From NCBI RefSeq assembly GCF_020520285.1, contig NZ_CP084742.1:2852001-2916000 (forward strand): DNA of 64,000 nucleotides. The letters are read 5' to 3'. The position numbers were made by a program, and so were the translations under genes. Source of the stretch: Pseudomonas sp. L5B5. GTDB taxonomy: Bacteria > Pseudomonadota > Gammaproteobacteria > Pseudomonadales > Pseudomonadaceae. This document shows positions 1 to 15,385 of the stretch, piece after piece. Positions within the stretch are counted from its first letter, which is position 1. The number at the start of each line of letters is the position of its first letter. The notes under the pieces are model-generated. The model did not search any database, was not told where the DNA came from, and saw nothing but the letters and a program-made list of their open reading frames with translations.

Positions 1-31
1 TGCTGCCTACGCGGATGATCTTCTGCGCCAT
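1..31 (-). CDS. kdsA: KdsA, 3-deoxy-8-phosphooctulonate synthase (N-terminal fragment)
   Basis: Only the first ten codons are inside the window, reading MAQKIIRVGS from an ATG at 31-29. This matches the usual N-terminus of Pseudomonas Kdo-8-phosphate synthase, which condenses arabinose-5-phosphate with phosphoenolpyruvate to make the Kdo precursor of lipopolysaccharide. It begins five bases after the pyrG stop codon on the same strand, and pyrG-kdsA is a common Pseudomonas pair, so co-transcription is likely. The identification rests on ten residues plus context. Confidence 0.8.
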   Translation of the reverse strand, partial: MAQKIIRVGS

Positions 32-36
32 CAGGG

Positions 37-1689
<1,653 letters not shown>

Positions 1690-1942
1690 TTAAAGCGGTC
1701 AGTGCCGCCGGGGAAAGCGAAGGAAGGCCGAAGCCCCCGATCACCTGCATTAATCACAGTGCACCTTTCAAAAAAACCGCCGCGTTGTGACAGACCGGAT
1801 GCAAGAACACCGGTACGTTGCTCGCTACACATTTTTTGGAATCGCCCAGCAAAGACTGCTTGGTAATCGGCAACTCCTGCAATTCAGGCGAATCCACAGA
1901 AGTTGTATCAAGAAGGGAGCGTAGTCTACCGGAAAGCCCCTT

Positions 1943-3259
1943 TCAGCTCAAACCTTGATCGCTAGCCGGTGGTCGCCAGTGCAATTGCCAGCCGTCCCGG
2001 GCGTTTATGCCACCCAGCGACAGGTTCGCCACCGCCAGCAGTCGATCCTGGCAATACAGCAGCGGCAATCTGCCACGGACGAAACCCGGGACCCCCGCTT
2101 CGTTCAGCAAACGCTTGAGATCACGGCGCCCACGACCGGCCAATTGCATGACCTCTCCTCCCTGGCGATAGCGGATACTCAGCGGCCCGTCGGGCGCCGG
2201 TCCACTGAAAGACACCTGGCCATTATCCGGCAAAGAAAAGGGCAGTCCTGGATCATGCCACTCGCCCCCCTCCCCGACCGGCCGCAGCCAGGCTCCGGAC
2301 AACCACCACAGGCACCGTCCAGCCCGATGCAACTCGCCATCGGCCAGGCGCCAGACTGGCCGAGCTTCGTCCCGGGCATCGCGCAGGTTTTCCCAGCCCA
2401 CCCAGTGATCGGTATCCGGCAAACGGGTAAGCCTGGCCAGCCAGTGGGCCAGGGCATTGCGCTGGCGCGCCGCAGACAACTGCCGCAAGGGCGCCAGGGT
2501 CAAGGCCGGCAAGGCGAGCCACGGCAGGTCCTGGCCCTGCTCGGCGTCGGCCAGGTCCATCAGGGCCAGTTCATCGAGCAAGCCCTGGGCCTCGCTCAGG
2601 TGCGCGGCACTGCGGGCAATACTGGCTGCGGCCTGGGGCCAGCGTGCCTGAAGCACCGGCATGACCTGATGGCGCAGATAGTTGCGCGAATATCGGTGGT
2701 CGGCATTGGACGGGTCCTCGACCCAGCCCAGGCGGTGTTCATCGGCATAACGTTCAAGCTCGGCACGAGGCACACCCAGCAAGGGCCTGAGCAGGTGTCC
2801 ACGCCCCAGCGGCCGGTGTTGTGGCATGGCGGCCAGGCCACGCACTCCGCCACCGCGCAACAGGCGAAACAGCAAGGTTTCCGCCTGGTCGTCGCGATGT
2901 TGTGCCATTAACAACAACTCATTACCGGCCATCAGCCCTTCGAAAGCACCATAGCGCGCCTCCCTGGCAGCACGCTCGAGGCTGGCACCAGCCGGCACCT
3001 GGACATGAACCACCTGCAGGGGCACCCTCAGGGCATCGCACACCGCTTTGCAATGCTGCGGCCAGGCATCCGCTACCGGCTGCAGGCCATGATGGACATG
3101 GATCGCCGAAAGCGCTGGAAGGGCATGTTTTCGCGCCAGGTCGGCGAGCAGGTGCAGCAAGACAGTGGAATCGAGCCCACCGGAGAAGGCAACGCGCCAG
3201 GAGGCGACATCACGCCACGGAGCCAGGGAGTGCAACAGGGCAGCGGAAAGAGAAATCAT
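1943..3259 (-). CDS. tilS: tRNA(Ile)-lysidine synthase
   Basis: TilS attaches lysine to C34 of tRNA-Ile(CAU), changing its decoding from AUG to AUA, an essential step. The 438-residue protein has the N-type ATP pyrophosphatase PP-loop SGGLDS at residues 26-31, followed by the HVHHGLQ strand of the catalytic core. The C-terminal third matches the TilS tRNA-binding extension in layout (RGRRDLKRLLNEAGVP motif region). It is separated from accA upstream by 131 bases that contain a long inverted repeat, so it may be expressed separately from accA. Confidence 0.96.
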   Translation of the reverse strand: MISLSAALLHSLAPWRDVASWRVAFSGGLDSTVLLHLLADLARKHALPALSAIHVHHGLQPVADAWPQHCKAVCDALRVPLQVVHVQVPAGASLERAAREARYGAFEGLMAGNELLLMAQHRDDQAETLLFRLLRGGGVRGLAAMPQHRPLGRGHLLRPLLGVPRAELERYADEHRLGWVEDPSNADHRYSRNYLRHQVMPVLQARWPQAAASIARSAAHLSEAQGLLDELALMDLADAEQGQDLPWLALPALTLAPLRQLSAARQRNALAHWLARLTRLPDTDHWVGWENLRDARDEARPVWRLADGELHRAGRCLWWLSGAWLRPVGEGGEWHDPGLPFSLPDNGQVSFSGPAPDGPLSIRYRQGGEVMQLAGRGRRDLKRLLNEAGVPGFVRGRLPLLYCQDRLLAVANLSLGGINARDGWQLHWRPPASDQGLS

Positions 3260-3308
3260 TGAGTCAGGACCCGCAGGAGCGATCAGGCAGCCTTGCGACT
3301 GCCCAGAA

Positions 3309-3352
3309 TGAACCTGACGCCGTGATCGGATCGATCAACGGCGTCAGGTTCA
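3309..3352. repeat. Long inverted repeat between accA and tilS
   Basis: TGAACCTGACGCCG (3309-3322) is perfectly complementary to CGGCGTCAGGTTCA (3339-3352). The stem continues inward with TGATC (3323-3327) against GATCA (3333-3337), giving about 19 pairs with one bulged base. It could act as a terminator or processing hairpin for accA mRNA, but no T-run follows on the minus strand, so a simple intrinsic terminator is not clear. It is not an obvious copy of the REP elements elsewhere in the window. Confidence 0.75.
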
Positions 3353-3390
3353 CGGGCAAGCCCGATCCGGCAAGGAGCAGCAGCGTTCGG

Positions 3391-4338
3391 TCAGAGACCG
3401 TAGCTCATCAGGCGCTCATAACGACGGGCCAGCAGAGCGTCGTTATCCATGTCCTTGAGCATCGCCAGTTGCGAACTGAGCTCGGCACGGATCAGAACAG
3501 CAGCGGCAGCCGGGTCGCGATGGGCACCGCCCAGTGGCTCGGCGATCACTTTATCGACGATACCCAGGCCCTTGAGGCGCTCGGCAGTGATGCCCATGGC
3601 CTCGGCGGCATCAGGAGCCTTTTCCGCGGTTTTCCACAGGATCGAGGCACAACCTTCTGGCGAGATCACCGCGTAGGTGGAGTACTGCAGCATGTTCAAC
3701 TGGTCGCAGACACCGATAGCCAACGCACCGCCCGAACCGCCCTCACCGATCACGGTAGCGATGATCGGCGTCTTCAGGCGCGACATGACCCGCAGGTTCC
3801 AGGCAATGGCTTCGCTCTGGTTGCGCTCTTCGGCATCGATACCCGGGTAGGCGCCCGGGGTGTCGATGAAGGTCAGGATCGGCATCTTGAAGCGCTCGGC
3901 CATTTCCATCAGGCGGCACGCCTTGCGATAACCTTCCGGACGCGGCATGCCGAAGTTGCGACGCACCTTCTCGCGCACCTCGCGGCCCTTCTGGTGACCG
4001 ATGATCATCACCGGCTGCTCGTCCAGGCGAGCCACGCCGCCGACGATCGCTGCGTCGTCGGAGAAGTGGCGATCGCCATGCAACTCGTCGAACTCGGTGA
4101 AGATATGCTGGATGTAATCCAGGGTGTAGGGGCGACGCGGGTGACGCGCCAGACGTGCGATCTGCCAGCTGGTGAGCTTGCCGAAGATGTCCTCGGTCAG
4201 GGTCTTGCTCTTGTCCTGCAGGCGGGAGATTTCATCGCCGATATTCAGCGAATTGTCATTACCGACCAAGCGCAACTCTTCGATCTTGGCTTGCAGGTCG
4301 GCGATCGGCTGTTCGAAATCAAGAAAATTCGGGTTCAT
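3391..4338 (-). CDS. accA: Acetyl-CoA carboxylase carboxyltransferase subunit alpha
   Basis: AccA pairs with AccD to form the carboxyltransferase that moves the carboxyl group from biotin-BCCP to acetyl-CoA, giving malonyl-CoA for fatty acid synthesis. The 315 residues match the usual AccA length. The conserved start [20 protein letters not shown] and the glycine-rich oxyanion region [12 protein letters not shown] are present. It lies between dnaE and tilS, 139 and 131 bases away, an order typical of gamma-proteobacteria. accD is not in this window. Confidence 0.97.
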   Translation of the reverse strand: MNPNFLDFEQPIADLQAKIEELRLVGNDNSLNIGDEISRLQDKSKTLTEDIFGKLTSWQIARLARHPRRPYTLDYIQHIFTEFDELHGDRHFSDDAAIVGGVARLDEQPVMIIGHQKGREVREKVRRNFGMPRPEGYRKACRLMEMAERFKMPILTFIDTPGAYPGIDAEERNQSEAIAWNLRVMSRLKTPIIATVIGEGGSGGALAIGVCDQLNMLQYSTYAVISPEGCASILWKTAEKAPDAAEAMGITAERLKGLGIVDKVIAEPLGGAHRDPAAAAVLIRAELSSQLAMLKDMDNDALLARRYERLMSYGL

Positions 4339-4477
4339 AGGCGTCCGTCTGGGGTCGACTTCCAGGGAAGCTGGGGCCGGCCGGTTGTCTGTTCGCGCCC
4401 TACCTTAAGGGACAGGCGCGATGAGGTCGATAGTAAAGATTCTGGTGACGATGGGGCGCAGTAATGGCGCATCACCC

Positions 4478-8002
<3,525 letters not shown>

Positions 8003-8212
8003 AGTGATCCTGTAAATAGCGCAAAAACAACGAGGCCCGGACGTCGGGCGATTTAAAGACTCGAACTCGGCGTTACAGCGCAGAGCAGCTGTCGCCAACG
8101 CTCGCCGGTCACGGTCGACGGCGAGTTGTCGCCATCGCCAGCCAGCTGTTGCCGTCGTTCCTGGAGCTTTAAAGCAGCCGGATTGTACCGGGCCTTGGTT
8201 AAAACATCAGCC

Positions 8213-8860
8213 TCAAGGCTGAACCAGGCTCAGCGCTTCACGCGCTTCATAGGCCTGGCGGACTGGAGCGAAAGAGCGCCGGTGAATTGGGGTCGGCCCA
8301 AGACGTGCCAGGGCTTCAAGGTGAACCGGAGTCGGATAACCCTTGTGGCCACCGAGGCCGTAGCCCGGATAGATCAAGTCGAAAGCGGCCATCTCGCGAT
8401 CGCGACTGACTTTGGCCAGGATCGAAGCCGCAGCAATCGCCGGAACCTTGCTATCACCCTTGACCACCGCTTCGGCTGGCATCCCCAGCTTGGGGCAGCG
8501 ATTGCCATCGATCATTGCCAGCTTCGGCGTCACGCTCAAGCCTTCCACCGCCCGCTGCATGGCCAGCATGGTGGCGTGAAGAATGTTCAGCTCATCGATT
8601 TCCTCGACTTCCGCCCGAGCAATGCACCAGCTCAGGGCCTTCTCGCAGATCTCGTCGAACAGTTTCTCGCGACGGGCCTCGGTCAGTTTCTTGGAGTCGT
8701 TGAGACCAAGGATCGGCCGTTTTGGGTCAAGGATTACCGCAGCAGTGACGACCGCGCCGCACAGAGGGCCGCGACCGACTTCATCAACGCCGGCCACCAG
8801 GTCCTCGGCATCGGCCACCAAGGTGAAATCCAGGCCCATCTGCATCTTGGAATTGCTCAT
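8213..8860 (-). CDS. rnhB: Ribonuclease HII
   Basis: RnhB cuts RNA in RNA-DNA hybrids and single ribonucleotides in DNA. The 215 residues contain the type II active-site start DEVGRG (residues 26-31), later acidic residues in LNDSKKL and IDGNR, and the RDREM segment. Its ATG overlaps the lpxB stop by four bases (ATGA), indicating translational coupling to lpxB, an arrangement widespread in gamma-proteobacteria. A GLDF segment near the N-terminus offers a possible later start (Met6 or Met8), so the first few residues are uncertain. Confidence 0.96.
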   Translation of the reverse strand: MSNSKMQMGLDFTLVADAEDLVAGVDEVGRGPLCGAVVTAAVILDPKRPILGLNDSKKLTEARREKLFDEICEKALSWCIARAEVEEIDELNILHATMLAMQRAVEGLSVTPKLAMIDGNRCPKLGMPAEAVVKGDSKVPAIAAASILAKVSRDREMAAFDLIYPGYGLGGHKGYPTPVHLEALARLGPTPIHRRSFAPVRQAYEAREALSLVQP

Positions 8861-9987
8861 CGGGCTTTACCTATCAGTTCAAGCACTGCTTGCGCGGCCT
8901 GGTTGGAGGCGTCACGACGCAAGGTGCGATGGATCTGGTCGAAACCGCTGGTCTGCTCTTCACCACCATGGATCAAGGGCAGCAAGGTCGCCGCCAGCGC
9001 TTCGGCAGTCGCGTCGTCCTGCAGCAACTCAGGCACCAGCAAACGCTGGGCCAGCAGGTTGGGCAGGGAAACATACGGACTCTTGACCATGCGCTTGAGA
9101 ATCCAGAACGTCAGCGGCGCCAAGCGGTAGGCCACAACCATCGGCCGCTTGTAGAGCAAGGCCTCCAGCGTCGCCGTGCCCGAGGCGATCAGTACCGCAT
9201 CGCAGGCCGCCAGGGCCTTGTGGGACTGGCCATCGAGCAGAGTCAGCGGCAGATCGCGCCCCGTCAGCATTTCCTCCAACTGGGTACGGCGCTGGGCATT
9301 GGCGCAAGGCAGGATGAAACGCACGCCCGGACACATGCCGCGCAGGCGCTCGGCCGCATCCAGGAACAGGCAGCCCAGACGCCCGACTTCGCCGCCACGA
9401 CTGCCTGGCATCAACGCCACCAACGGCCCGTCGGGCAAGCCAAGCTCGGCGCGAGCCGCCGCCCGGTCGGCTTGCAGAGGAATGGCATCGGCCAGCGAAT
9501 GGCCGACGAATTTCACCGGCACGCTCTTTTCTTCGTAGAACCTGGCTTCGAACGGAAACAGGGTCAGCATCAGGTCGCAACCTTCGCGGATTTTCAGTAC
9601 CCGCTTCTGCCGCCAGGCCCATACCGAAGGGCTGACGTAGTGCACGGTCTTGATCCCGGCCTGACGCAGCTTGAGTTCGATATTAAGGGTGAAGTCCGGC
9701 GCATCGATTCCGATGAAAACGTCCGGTTTCTCGGCGATCAGGGTCTGGACCAACTTCTTGCGCCGGGCCAGCAGCTCACGCAGGCGCCCGAGGACTTCCA
9801 CCAGCCCCATGACCGCCAGGCGCTCCATGGGGAAATAGGAGGTCAGGCCCTCGGCCTCCATCAACGGCCCACCGACACCCATGAATTCGACGGCTGGATG
9901 CTGGGCCTTCAGGGCTCGCATCAGACCGGCACCGAGAATGTCGCCGGAAGCTTCGCCAGCCACCAGCGCAATACGCAGAGTGTCCAT
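8857..9987 (-). CDS. lpxB: Lipid-A-disaccharide synthase
   Basis: LpxB is a membrane-associated GT19 glycosyltransferase that joins UDP-2,3-diacylglucosamine and lipid X to form the lipid A disaccharide. The 376-residue protein has the typical N-terminus [19 protein letters not shown], the GVGGPLM segment and the [10 protein letters not shown] motif. It follows lpxA by two bases and overlaps rnhB by four, so lpxA-lpxB-rnhB reads as one translational unit. Confidence 0.97.
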   Translation of the reverse strand: MDTLRIALVAGEASGDILGAGLMRALKAQHPAVEFMGVGGPLMEAEGLTSYFPMERLAVMGLVEVLGRLRELLARRKKLVQTLIAEKPDVFIGIDAPDFTLNIELKLRQAGIKTVHYVSPSVWAWRQKRVLKIREGCDLMLTLFPFEARFYEEKSVPVKFVGHSLADAIPLQADRAAARAELGLPDGPLVALMPGSRGGEVGRLGCLFLDAAERLRGMCPGVRFILPCANAQRRTQLEEMLTGRDLPLTLLDGQSHKALAACDAVLIASGTATLEALLYKRPMVVAYRLAPLTFWILKRMVKSPYVSLPNLLAQRLLVPELLQDDATAEALAATLLPLIHGGEEQTSGFDQIHRTLRRDASNQAAQAVLELIGKAR

Positions 9988-9989
9988 GA

Positions 9990-10766
9990 TTAGCGGGTGA
10001 TGCCACGAGTCGACGACTGGATAGAATCGCGAAACAGCGCGACCTCAGGGTACTGCTCGGCCGCTTCGCTTAATTCGGCCAAGGCCTGGTCCACCGTCAA
10101 CCCCTGGCGGTAAACCACTTTGTAGGCACGGCGCAGGGCATGGATCGAATCATCGCTGAAACCACGACGGCGCATGCCTTCGAAGTTCATGCTGCGGGCT
10201 TCGGCAGGGTTGCCGAACACCGTGACGAACGCCGGCACATCCTTGCCGATGGCGGTGCCCATGCCGGAAAAGCTGTGGGCGCCAATATGGCAGTACTGAT
10301 GTACCAGGGTAAAACCGGAAAGAATCGCCCAGTCTTCCACATGCACATGGCCAGCCAACGCGGTGTTGTTGACCAGGATGCAGTGATTGCCGATCACGCT
10401 GTCGTGGCCGATGTGGGCATAGGCCATGATCAGGTTGTGATCGCCGAGGGTGGTTTCGGAACGATCCTGGACCGTGCCACGGTGAATGGTCACGCCTTCG
10501 CGGATCACGTTGTGGTCACCGATCACCAGGCGGGTTTCCTCGCCCTTGTACTTGAGGTCAGGCGTGTCCTCGCCGATCGACGAAAACTGGTAGATGCGGT
10601 TGTGCCGACCAATGCGGGTCGGGCCCTTGAGAATCACATGGGGCCCGATCACTGTACCCTCGCCGATTTCCACACCAGCGCCGATGATCGACCACGGGCC
10701 AACCTCAACGTCGTCGGCCAGGACGGCCGTCGGATCGATGATTGCGCGAGGGTCAATCAAACTCAT
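9990..10766 (-). CDS. lpxA: UDP-N-acetylglucosamine acyltransferase
   Basis: LpxA transfers a hydroxyacyl chain from ACP to the 3-OH of UDP-GlcNAc, the first step of lipid A synthesis. The 258 residues consist mostly of left-handed beta-helix hexapeptide repeats. The catalytic His is His121 in [10 protein letters not shown], and the C-terminal helical domain is intact. Its ATG overlaps the fabZ stop by four bases. The gene draws on the same hydroxyacyl-ACP pool that FabZ consumes, so the pairing has metabolic sense. Confidence 0.97.
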   Translation of the reverse strand: MSLIDPRAIIDPTAVLADDVEVGPWSIIGAGVEIGEGTVIGPHVILKGPTRIGRHNRIYQFSSIGEDTPDLKYKGEETRLVIGDHNVIREGVTIHRGTVQDRSETTLGDHNLIMAYAHIGHDSVIGNHCILVNNTALAGHVHVEDWAILSGFTLVHQYCHIGAHSFSGMGTAIGKDVPAFVTVFGNPAEARSMNFEGMRRRGFSDDSIHALRRAYKVVYRQGLTVDQALAELSEAAEQYPEVALFRDSIQSSTRGITR

Positions 10767-11203
10767 AGTTTGCGTTCCGCGCAGATGATTTCAGCGGAGC
10801 ATACTGGCTTGCCGTCGACCGAAGCCTGGCATTCGAACTTCCAGATCTGCCGCTTGCAGCTGATGAACTTGGCCTCGAGGATCAACTGGTCGCCCGGCAG
10901 CACCGGCTGGCGGAAGCGCAGCTTGTCGGAGCCGACGAAGTAGTAGAGGGTACCGTCGGCCGGCTTCACGTCGAGCATCTTGAAACCAAGAATGCCTGCA
11001 GCCTGGGCCATGGCCTCGATGATCAGCACGCCTGGCATGATCGGATGCGCAGGGAAGTGGCCATTGAAGAACGGCTCGTTGATGCTGACATTCTTGTAGG
11101 CACGAATGCACTTGCCCTCGACATCCAGATCCACTACCCGATCCACCAGCAGGAAAGGGTAACGGTGAGGCAGGTATTCGCGAATCTCGTTGATGTCCAT
11201 CAT
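10763..11203 (-). CDS. fabZ: 3-hydroxyacyl-ACP dehydratase FabZ
   Basis: FabZ dehydrates 3-hydroxyacyl-ACP to trans-2-enoyl-ACP in fatty acid elongation. The 146-residue hot-dog-fold protein has the active-site His49 in [12 protein letters not shown] and Glu63 in [10 protein letters not shown]. It starts [22 protein letters not shown]; the second Met could also serve. It lies 109 bases downstream of lpxD, across a gap that contains a strong hairpin, and overlaps lpxA by four bases. Confidence 0.97.
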   Translation of the reverse strand: MMDINEIREYLPHRYPFLLVDRVVDLDVEGKCIRAYKNVSINEPFFNGHFPAHPIMPGVLIIEAMAQAAGILGFKMLDVKPADGTLYYFVGSDKLRFRQPVLPGDQLILEAKFISCKRQIWKFECQASVDGKPVCSAEIICAERKL

Positions 11204-11231
11204 TTCGGGAGGAAGCCTGTAGTAAAGATTG

Positions 11232-11256
11232 GGAGCGTACGCTCAACGCACGCTCC
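11232..11256 (-). other. Hairpin in the lpxD-fabZ gap
   Basis: On the minus strand GGAGCGTGCGT folds back on the complementary arm ending ACGCTCC, giving an 11-pair stem (with G-T wobbles) and a 3-base loop. It is the only marked structure in the 109-base gap, which is wide for this otherwise tightly packed operon. A stretch CAATCTTTAC follows, so it may act as a weak attenuator or an mRNA stability element rather than a full terminator. Confidence 0.5.
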
Positions 11257-11312
11257 TCTAGCAAATCAAGGAGGCAGTCTAGCGGCTGTGCACACTTGAT
11301 ATGGAAATGGTA

Positions 11313-12368
11313 TCAGCCATCTGATGAAGCATTGCCGTCGGGGGTCACGTCCCCAACGCGCTTTTCCAACTGGCGCAAACGCCGCGCGATATCATCGAGC
11401 TGGCGGATGCGGGCCGCGCTTTTGCGCCACTCGGCAGCCGGTTGCATGGCCGTACCGGAAGAATAGGCACCCGCCTCGGTAATCGAGTGGGTCACCATGG
11501 TCATCCCGGTGAGGAATACGTTGTCACAAATCTCGATATGGCCCACCAGGCCAACACCGCCAGCGAGCATGCAATGCTTGCCGATCTTGGTGCTGCCGGA
11601 AATCCCCACGCAAGCAGCCATCGCGGTGTGATCACCCACCTGGACGTTATGGGCGATCTGGATCTGGTTGTCGAGCTTCACACCGTTACCAATGATGGTG
11701 TCGGCCAACGCCCCACGATCGATTGCCGTGTTCACGCCAATCTCCACATCATCACCGATAGTCACGCCACCTACCTGGGCAATCTTGTGCCAGACGCCCT
11801 TCGAGTTGGCGAAACCGAACCCTTCCGCACCCAGCACGGCACCGGACTGGATCACCACCCGCTTGCCGATGCGCACATCGTGGTACAGGGTCACTCGTGG
11901 CGCCAACCAACCGCCCTCGCCCACGACGCTACGAGCGCCAATGACGCAATGGGCACCGACGGTCACGCCGGCTTCGACCCGGGCCTCACTTTCGACCACC
12001 ACGAAGGCGCCGATACTGGCCGTCGGGTCCACCTGTGCATCAGCGGCGATCACCGCGGACGGGTGGATGCCAGCCGGGGCCTTGGGCTTGGGGTCGAAGA
12101 AATGGGACACACGGGCGTAGGCCAGGTAAGGATCAGCCACCACCAATGCATCGCCGGTATAGGTCTGGGCTTCGGCAGCCTTCAACAATACTGCGCCAGC
12201 CTGGCTATCAACCAGGTACTTGCGGTATTGCGGATTTGCCAAAAAGCTCAACTGAGATGGGCCGGCCTCCTGCAAGGTGGCCAGCCCACTGATTTGCTTC
12301 TCCGCGTCGCCACGCAAGGTGGCGCCGAGGAACTCGGCCAGCTGGCCGAGTTTCATAATTGCGGTCAT
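11313..12368 (-). CDS. lpxD: UDP-3-O-(3-hydroxyacyl)glucosamine N-acyltransferase
   Basis: LpxD adds the N-linked hydroxyacyl chain, the third step of lipid A synthesis. The 351 residues comprise an N-terminal uridine-binding domain ([16 protein letters not shown], then [13 protein letters not shown]), a hexapeptide beta-helix with the catalytic-His motif [12 protein letters not shown], and a C-terminal helix with [25 protein letters not shown] that may pack as a coiled coil. It starts three bases after skp, as in most gamma-proteobacteria. Confidence 0.97.
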   Translation of the reverse strand: MTAIMKLGQLAEFLGATLRGDAEKQISGLATLQEAGPSQLSFLANPQYRKYLVDSQAGAVLLKAAEAQTYTGDALVVADPYLAYARVSHFFDPKPKAPAGIHPSAVIAADAQVDPTASIGAFVVVESEARVEAGVTVGAHCVIGARSVVGEGGWLAPRVTLYHDVRIGKRVVIQSGAVLGAEGFGFANSKGVWHKIAQVGGVTIGDDVEIGVNTAIDRGALADTIIGNGVKLDNQIQIAHNVQVGDHTAMAACVGISGSTKIGKHCMLAGGVGLVGHIEICDNVFLTGMTMVTHSITEAGAYSSGTAMQPAAEWRKSAARIRQLDDIARRLRQLEKRVGDVTPDGNASSDG

Positions 12369-12371
12369 GGC

Positions 12372-12875
12372 TTACTTCAGCTGATTCATGCGCTCGATAA
12401 CCTGGCGAGTGATGTCGTACTGTGGCTTGACATCAATCACTGCGCCACGCTCGAAGACCAGGTCGAAAGCACCTTTCTTGATGACTTCTTCAACGGCGCT
12501 ATCCAGCTTTGGCTTGAGTTGCTTGAGCATCTCGCGGTCAGCCACGGCCTTGGCTTCGTTCAGTTCCTTGGATTGGAACTGGAAGTCACGGGCCTTTTGC
12601 TTGAACTCGAGCTCCAGACGCTCACGCTCGCCCTGCTGCATCTTGTCGCCACCGGCGACCAGGCGGTCCTGGATGCCCTTGGCGCTGCTTTCCAGGGTCT
12701 TGAGCTTGTTCAGTTGTGGGCCGAACTTCTTCTCGGCATCCACGGCATACTTCTTCGCTGCATCCGATTCCAGCAGGGCCATCTGATAGTTCAGGACGGC
12801 GATCTTCATATCGGCAAATGCCGGGCTCGCGACCAGTACAGAGGCCAGGAGAACCAATTGAGTCAACTTACGCAC
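12372..12875 (-). CDS. skp: Periplasmic chaperone Skp / OmpH family
   Basis: Skp holds unfolded outer-membrane proteins in the periplasm and hands them to the Bam complex. The 167-residue precursor has a clear signal peptide, MRKLTQLVLLASVLVASPAFA, with predicted cleavage after residue 21. A long charged helical arm follows (KKYAVDAEKKFGPQLNKLK and onwards), rich in Lys, Glu and Gln. It lies between bamA and lpxD, matching its role as a BamA client carrier. Confidence 0.95.
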   Translation of the reverse strand: MRKLTQLVLLASVLVASPAFADMKIAVLNYQMALLESDAAKKYAVDAEKKFGPQLNKLKTLESSAKGIQDRLVAGGDKMQQGERERLELEFKQKARDFQFQSKELNEAKAVADREMLKQLKPKLDSAVEEVIKKGAFDLVFERGAVIDVKPQYDITRQVIERMNQLK

Positions 12876-12920
12876 GATGCACTCCTACAAAATCCATTGT
12901 CGTTGTCTTGGGCCAGAGGC

Positions 12921-15311
12921 TTAGAAAGTCTGGCCGAGAGAGAATTGGAACACCTGAGTTTCAGCGTCATTCGGTTTCTTGATCGGCATCGCCAGGGCGA
13001 AGCTCAATGGACCCAGAGCGGTGACCCACGTCACGCCGACACCCACCGAACTGGCCAGGTTGCTGAGACTGACATCGTTGCATTCCGGCTTCACGTTCGA
13101 CGCCGCAATGGTGTTGGACGTCTTTTCACAACGAGAGCTGAAGACGTTACCGACATCCCAGAACAGGGAGGTACGCAAGGAACGCTGGTCCTTGACGAAT
13201 GGCAGAGGGAACAGCAATTCCGCACCACCCTGGATCAACACGTTACCACCGAACGGCAGCGGATCCTGGTCAGGGTCGCTGGATGTGCCCACGTTACCTG
13301 TCACACCCACACCACGACTAGGCGTACTGCGCGGACCCAGGGTGCTGTCCTTGAAACCACGAACCGAGTTGAAGCCGCCGGCATAGTAGTTCTCGTAGAA
13401 CGGCAGGCCCTTGGTATCGCCAAAACCGTCGCCATAACCCAGCTCGGTATGGAACCGCATGGTGTAGTTGTCAGTCAGCGGAGTGAACAACTGGCCACGG
13501 TAATCAAGCTTGAAGAACGACAGGTCGCTGCCCGGAGTCGTGGTTTCCAGCACCAGGCTTTGCGAATGACCGCGCGTCGCCAGAACACCTTTGTTCAGCG
13601 TCGATTCGGACCAGCCGGCAGAGGCCTTGAAGTTCAGGTAGCTCTTGCCCTGCTTGTTCACGAAGTCGAAGATTTCGTCGACGGTGTAGCGACCGGTCTT
13701 GATCTTGTCCTGTTGGGCGGTCAAGCCGAACGTCAGGCGCGAAGTCTCGCTGATCGGGTAACCCACGCTGACACCAGCACCCAGGCTGTCCACCGCATAG
13801 CTGGCTACATCGACATCGAGGTCCTTGTAGTCAGTGGTGCGATAGAAGGCGTTATAGCCCAGGCTCACGCCATCGGCAGTCCAGTAGGGGTCTACGTAGC
13901 CGAAGTTGTAGCGGCTCTGGTATTCGCTGCGGGTCAGGCCGATGCTGACCTTGTTGCCGGTACCCAGGAAGTTGTTCTGGGTGATCGAGCCACCGAGGAT
14001 CAGGCCGGCGCTCTGGGCGAAACCGACACTGGCGGTGATCGAGCCCGAAGCCTGCTCTTCAACGGCGTAGTTGACATCGACCTGGTCATCGACACCCGGT
14101 ACAGCCGGAGTCTCGACGTTGACTTCCTTGAAGAACCCCAGGCGCTCAAGACGAGTCTTGGACTGGTCGATCAGGTAGGTCGAGGCCCAGCCGCCTTCCA
14201 TCTGGCGCATTTCACGGCGCAACACTTCGTCCTCGGACTTGGTGTTGCCACGGAAGTTGATGCGATTGACATAGGCACGCTTGCCCGGATCCACCACGAA
14301 CGTGATGTCGACGGTGTGATCATCGTCGTGGGGCTGAGGCACGCCGTTGACGTTGGCGAAGGTGTAGCCATCGTTACCGAGGCGACGCGTGATCAGCTCG
14401 GAAGTCGTGGTCATCAGCTTGCGCGAGAACACCTGGCCTTTCTCGACCAGCAACAGGGCCTTGACCTGATCTTCAGGCACTTTCAAGTCGCCGCTGAGCT
14501 TGACGTCGCGAACGCTGTACTTCTCGCCTTCGTTGATATTGACAGTGATATAGACGTGTTTCTTGTCCGGAGTGATGGACACCTGGGTCGAAGCGATATC
14601 CATGTTGATATAACCACGATCCAGGTAGTAGGAACGCAGGCGCTCCAGGTCACCGGAAAGTTTTTCACGGGCGTACTTGTCGTCATTCTTGAAGAACGAA
14701 AGCCAGTTGGTGGTCTTGAGTTCGAACAGGCCAATCAGGTCATCATCCGGGAAGACGGTGTTGCCTACCACGTTGATGTGCTGGATCGCCGCAACCGTAC
14801 CCTCGTTGATCTTCACCTTCAGCCCGACACGGTTGCGCGGCTGCGGAACCACTTCGGTCTCGACGGAAGCCGAGTAACGGCCCTGCGCGACATATTGGCG
14901 CTGCAGCTCGTTACGCACCCCTTCAAGGGTCGCTCGCTGGAAGATTTCGCCTTCGGCCAGACCGGACTGCTTCAGACCTTTCATCAGGTCGTCAGTGGAG
15001 ATCGCCTTGTTGCCTTCGATCTCGATGCTGGCAACCGACGGCCGCTCGACCACCGTGATGACCAGGACGTTGCCATCGCGGCCGAGCTGGATGTCTTGAA
15101 AGAAACCGGTTTTGAACAGCGCACGAGTGGATTCCACCAGGCGACGGTCGTCCGCCTGCTCGCCGACGTTCAACGGCAAGGCACCAAAGACGCTACCCGC
15201 GGAAACGCGCTGGAGGCCGTTGACACGGATATCGGAGATAGTGAAGGACTCGGCGTGAACTTCGGCGATCATCAATACGGAGAGAACCGCAGTTAGCAGC
15301 AGACGTTTCAT
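12921..15311 (-). CDS. bamA: Outer membrane protein assembly factor BamA
   Basis: BamA is the essential Omp85 barrel that inserts beta-barrel proteins into the outer membrane. I place the start at 15311, MKRLLLTAVLSVLMIAEVHA, which gives a proper signal peptide and 796 residues; the frame is open nine codons further. Five POTRA repeats occupy roughly residues 20-420, starting FTISDIRVNGLQRV, followed by the 16-strand barrel with the conserved VRGF lid-lock motif (NSVRGFKDSTLG). The C-terminus FSLGQTF ends in the aromatic Phe of a beta-signal. Confidence 0.97.
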   Translation of the reverse strand: MKRLLLTAVLSVLMIAEVHAESFTISDIRVNGLQRVSAGSVFGALPLNVGEQADDRRLVESTRALFKTGFFQDIQLGRDGNVLVITVVERPSVASIEIEGNKAISTDDLMKGLKQSGLAEGEIFQRATLEGVRNELQRQYVAQGRYSASVETEVVPQPRNRVGLKVKINEGTVAAIQHINVVGNTVFPDDDLIGLFELKTTNWLSFFKNDDKYAREKLSGDLERLRSYYLDRGYINMDIASTQVSITPDKKHVYITVNINEGEKYSVRDVKLSGDLKVPEDQVKALLLVEKGQVFSRKLMTTTSELITRRLGNDGYTFANVNGVPQPHDDDHTVDITFVVDPGKRAYVNRINFRGNTKSEDEVLRREMRQMEGGWASTYLIDQSKTRLERLGFFKEVNVETPAVPGVDDQVDVNYAVEEQASGSITASVGFAQSAGLILGGSITQNNFLGTGNKVSIGLTRSEYQSRYNFGYVDPYWTADGVSLGYNAFYRTTDYKDLDVDVASYAVDSLGAGVSVGYPISETSRLTFGLTAQQDKIKTGRYTVDEIFDFVNKQGKSYLNFKASAGWSESTLNKGVLATRGHSQSLVLETTTPGSDLSFFKLDYRGQLFTPLTDNYTMRFHTELGYGDGFGDTKGLPFYENYYAGGFNSVRGFKDSTLGPRSTPSRGVGVTGNVGTSSDPDQDPLPFGGNVLIQGGAELLFPLPFVKDQRSLRTSLFWDVGNVFSSRCEKTSNTIAASNVKPECNDVSLSNLASSVGVGVTWVTALGPLSFALAMPIKKPNDAETQVFQFSLGQTF

Positions 15312-15346
15312 GAAGTCCTTTCTTATTCCAACTGGCAATAAACAAA

Positions 15347-15365
15347 CTGCCGCAAAATGCGGCAG
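15347..15365 (-). terminator. Hairpin between rseP and bamA
   Basis: CTGCCGC (15347-15353) pairs with GCGGCAG (15359-15365) around a 5-base loop. On the minus strand it is followed by TTTGTTTATT, so it looks like a weak intrinsic terminator or attenuator reducing read-through from rseP into bamA. The gap is 74 bases. Confidence 0.55.
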
Positions 15366-15385
15366 ATTCGCAATTCAGCGAAGCG

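Noticed and set aside
11442..15296. A 1284-codon open frame opposite lpxD, skp and bamA
   Set aside because: Spans three well-identified genes on the other strand; composition (Val, Gln, His, Asp-rich) is that of an antisense artefact.
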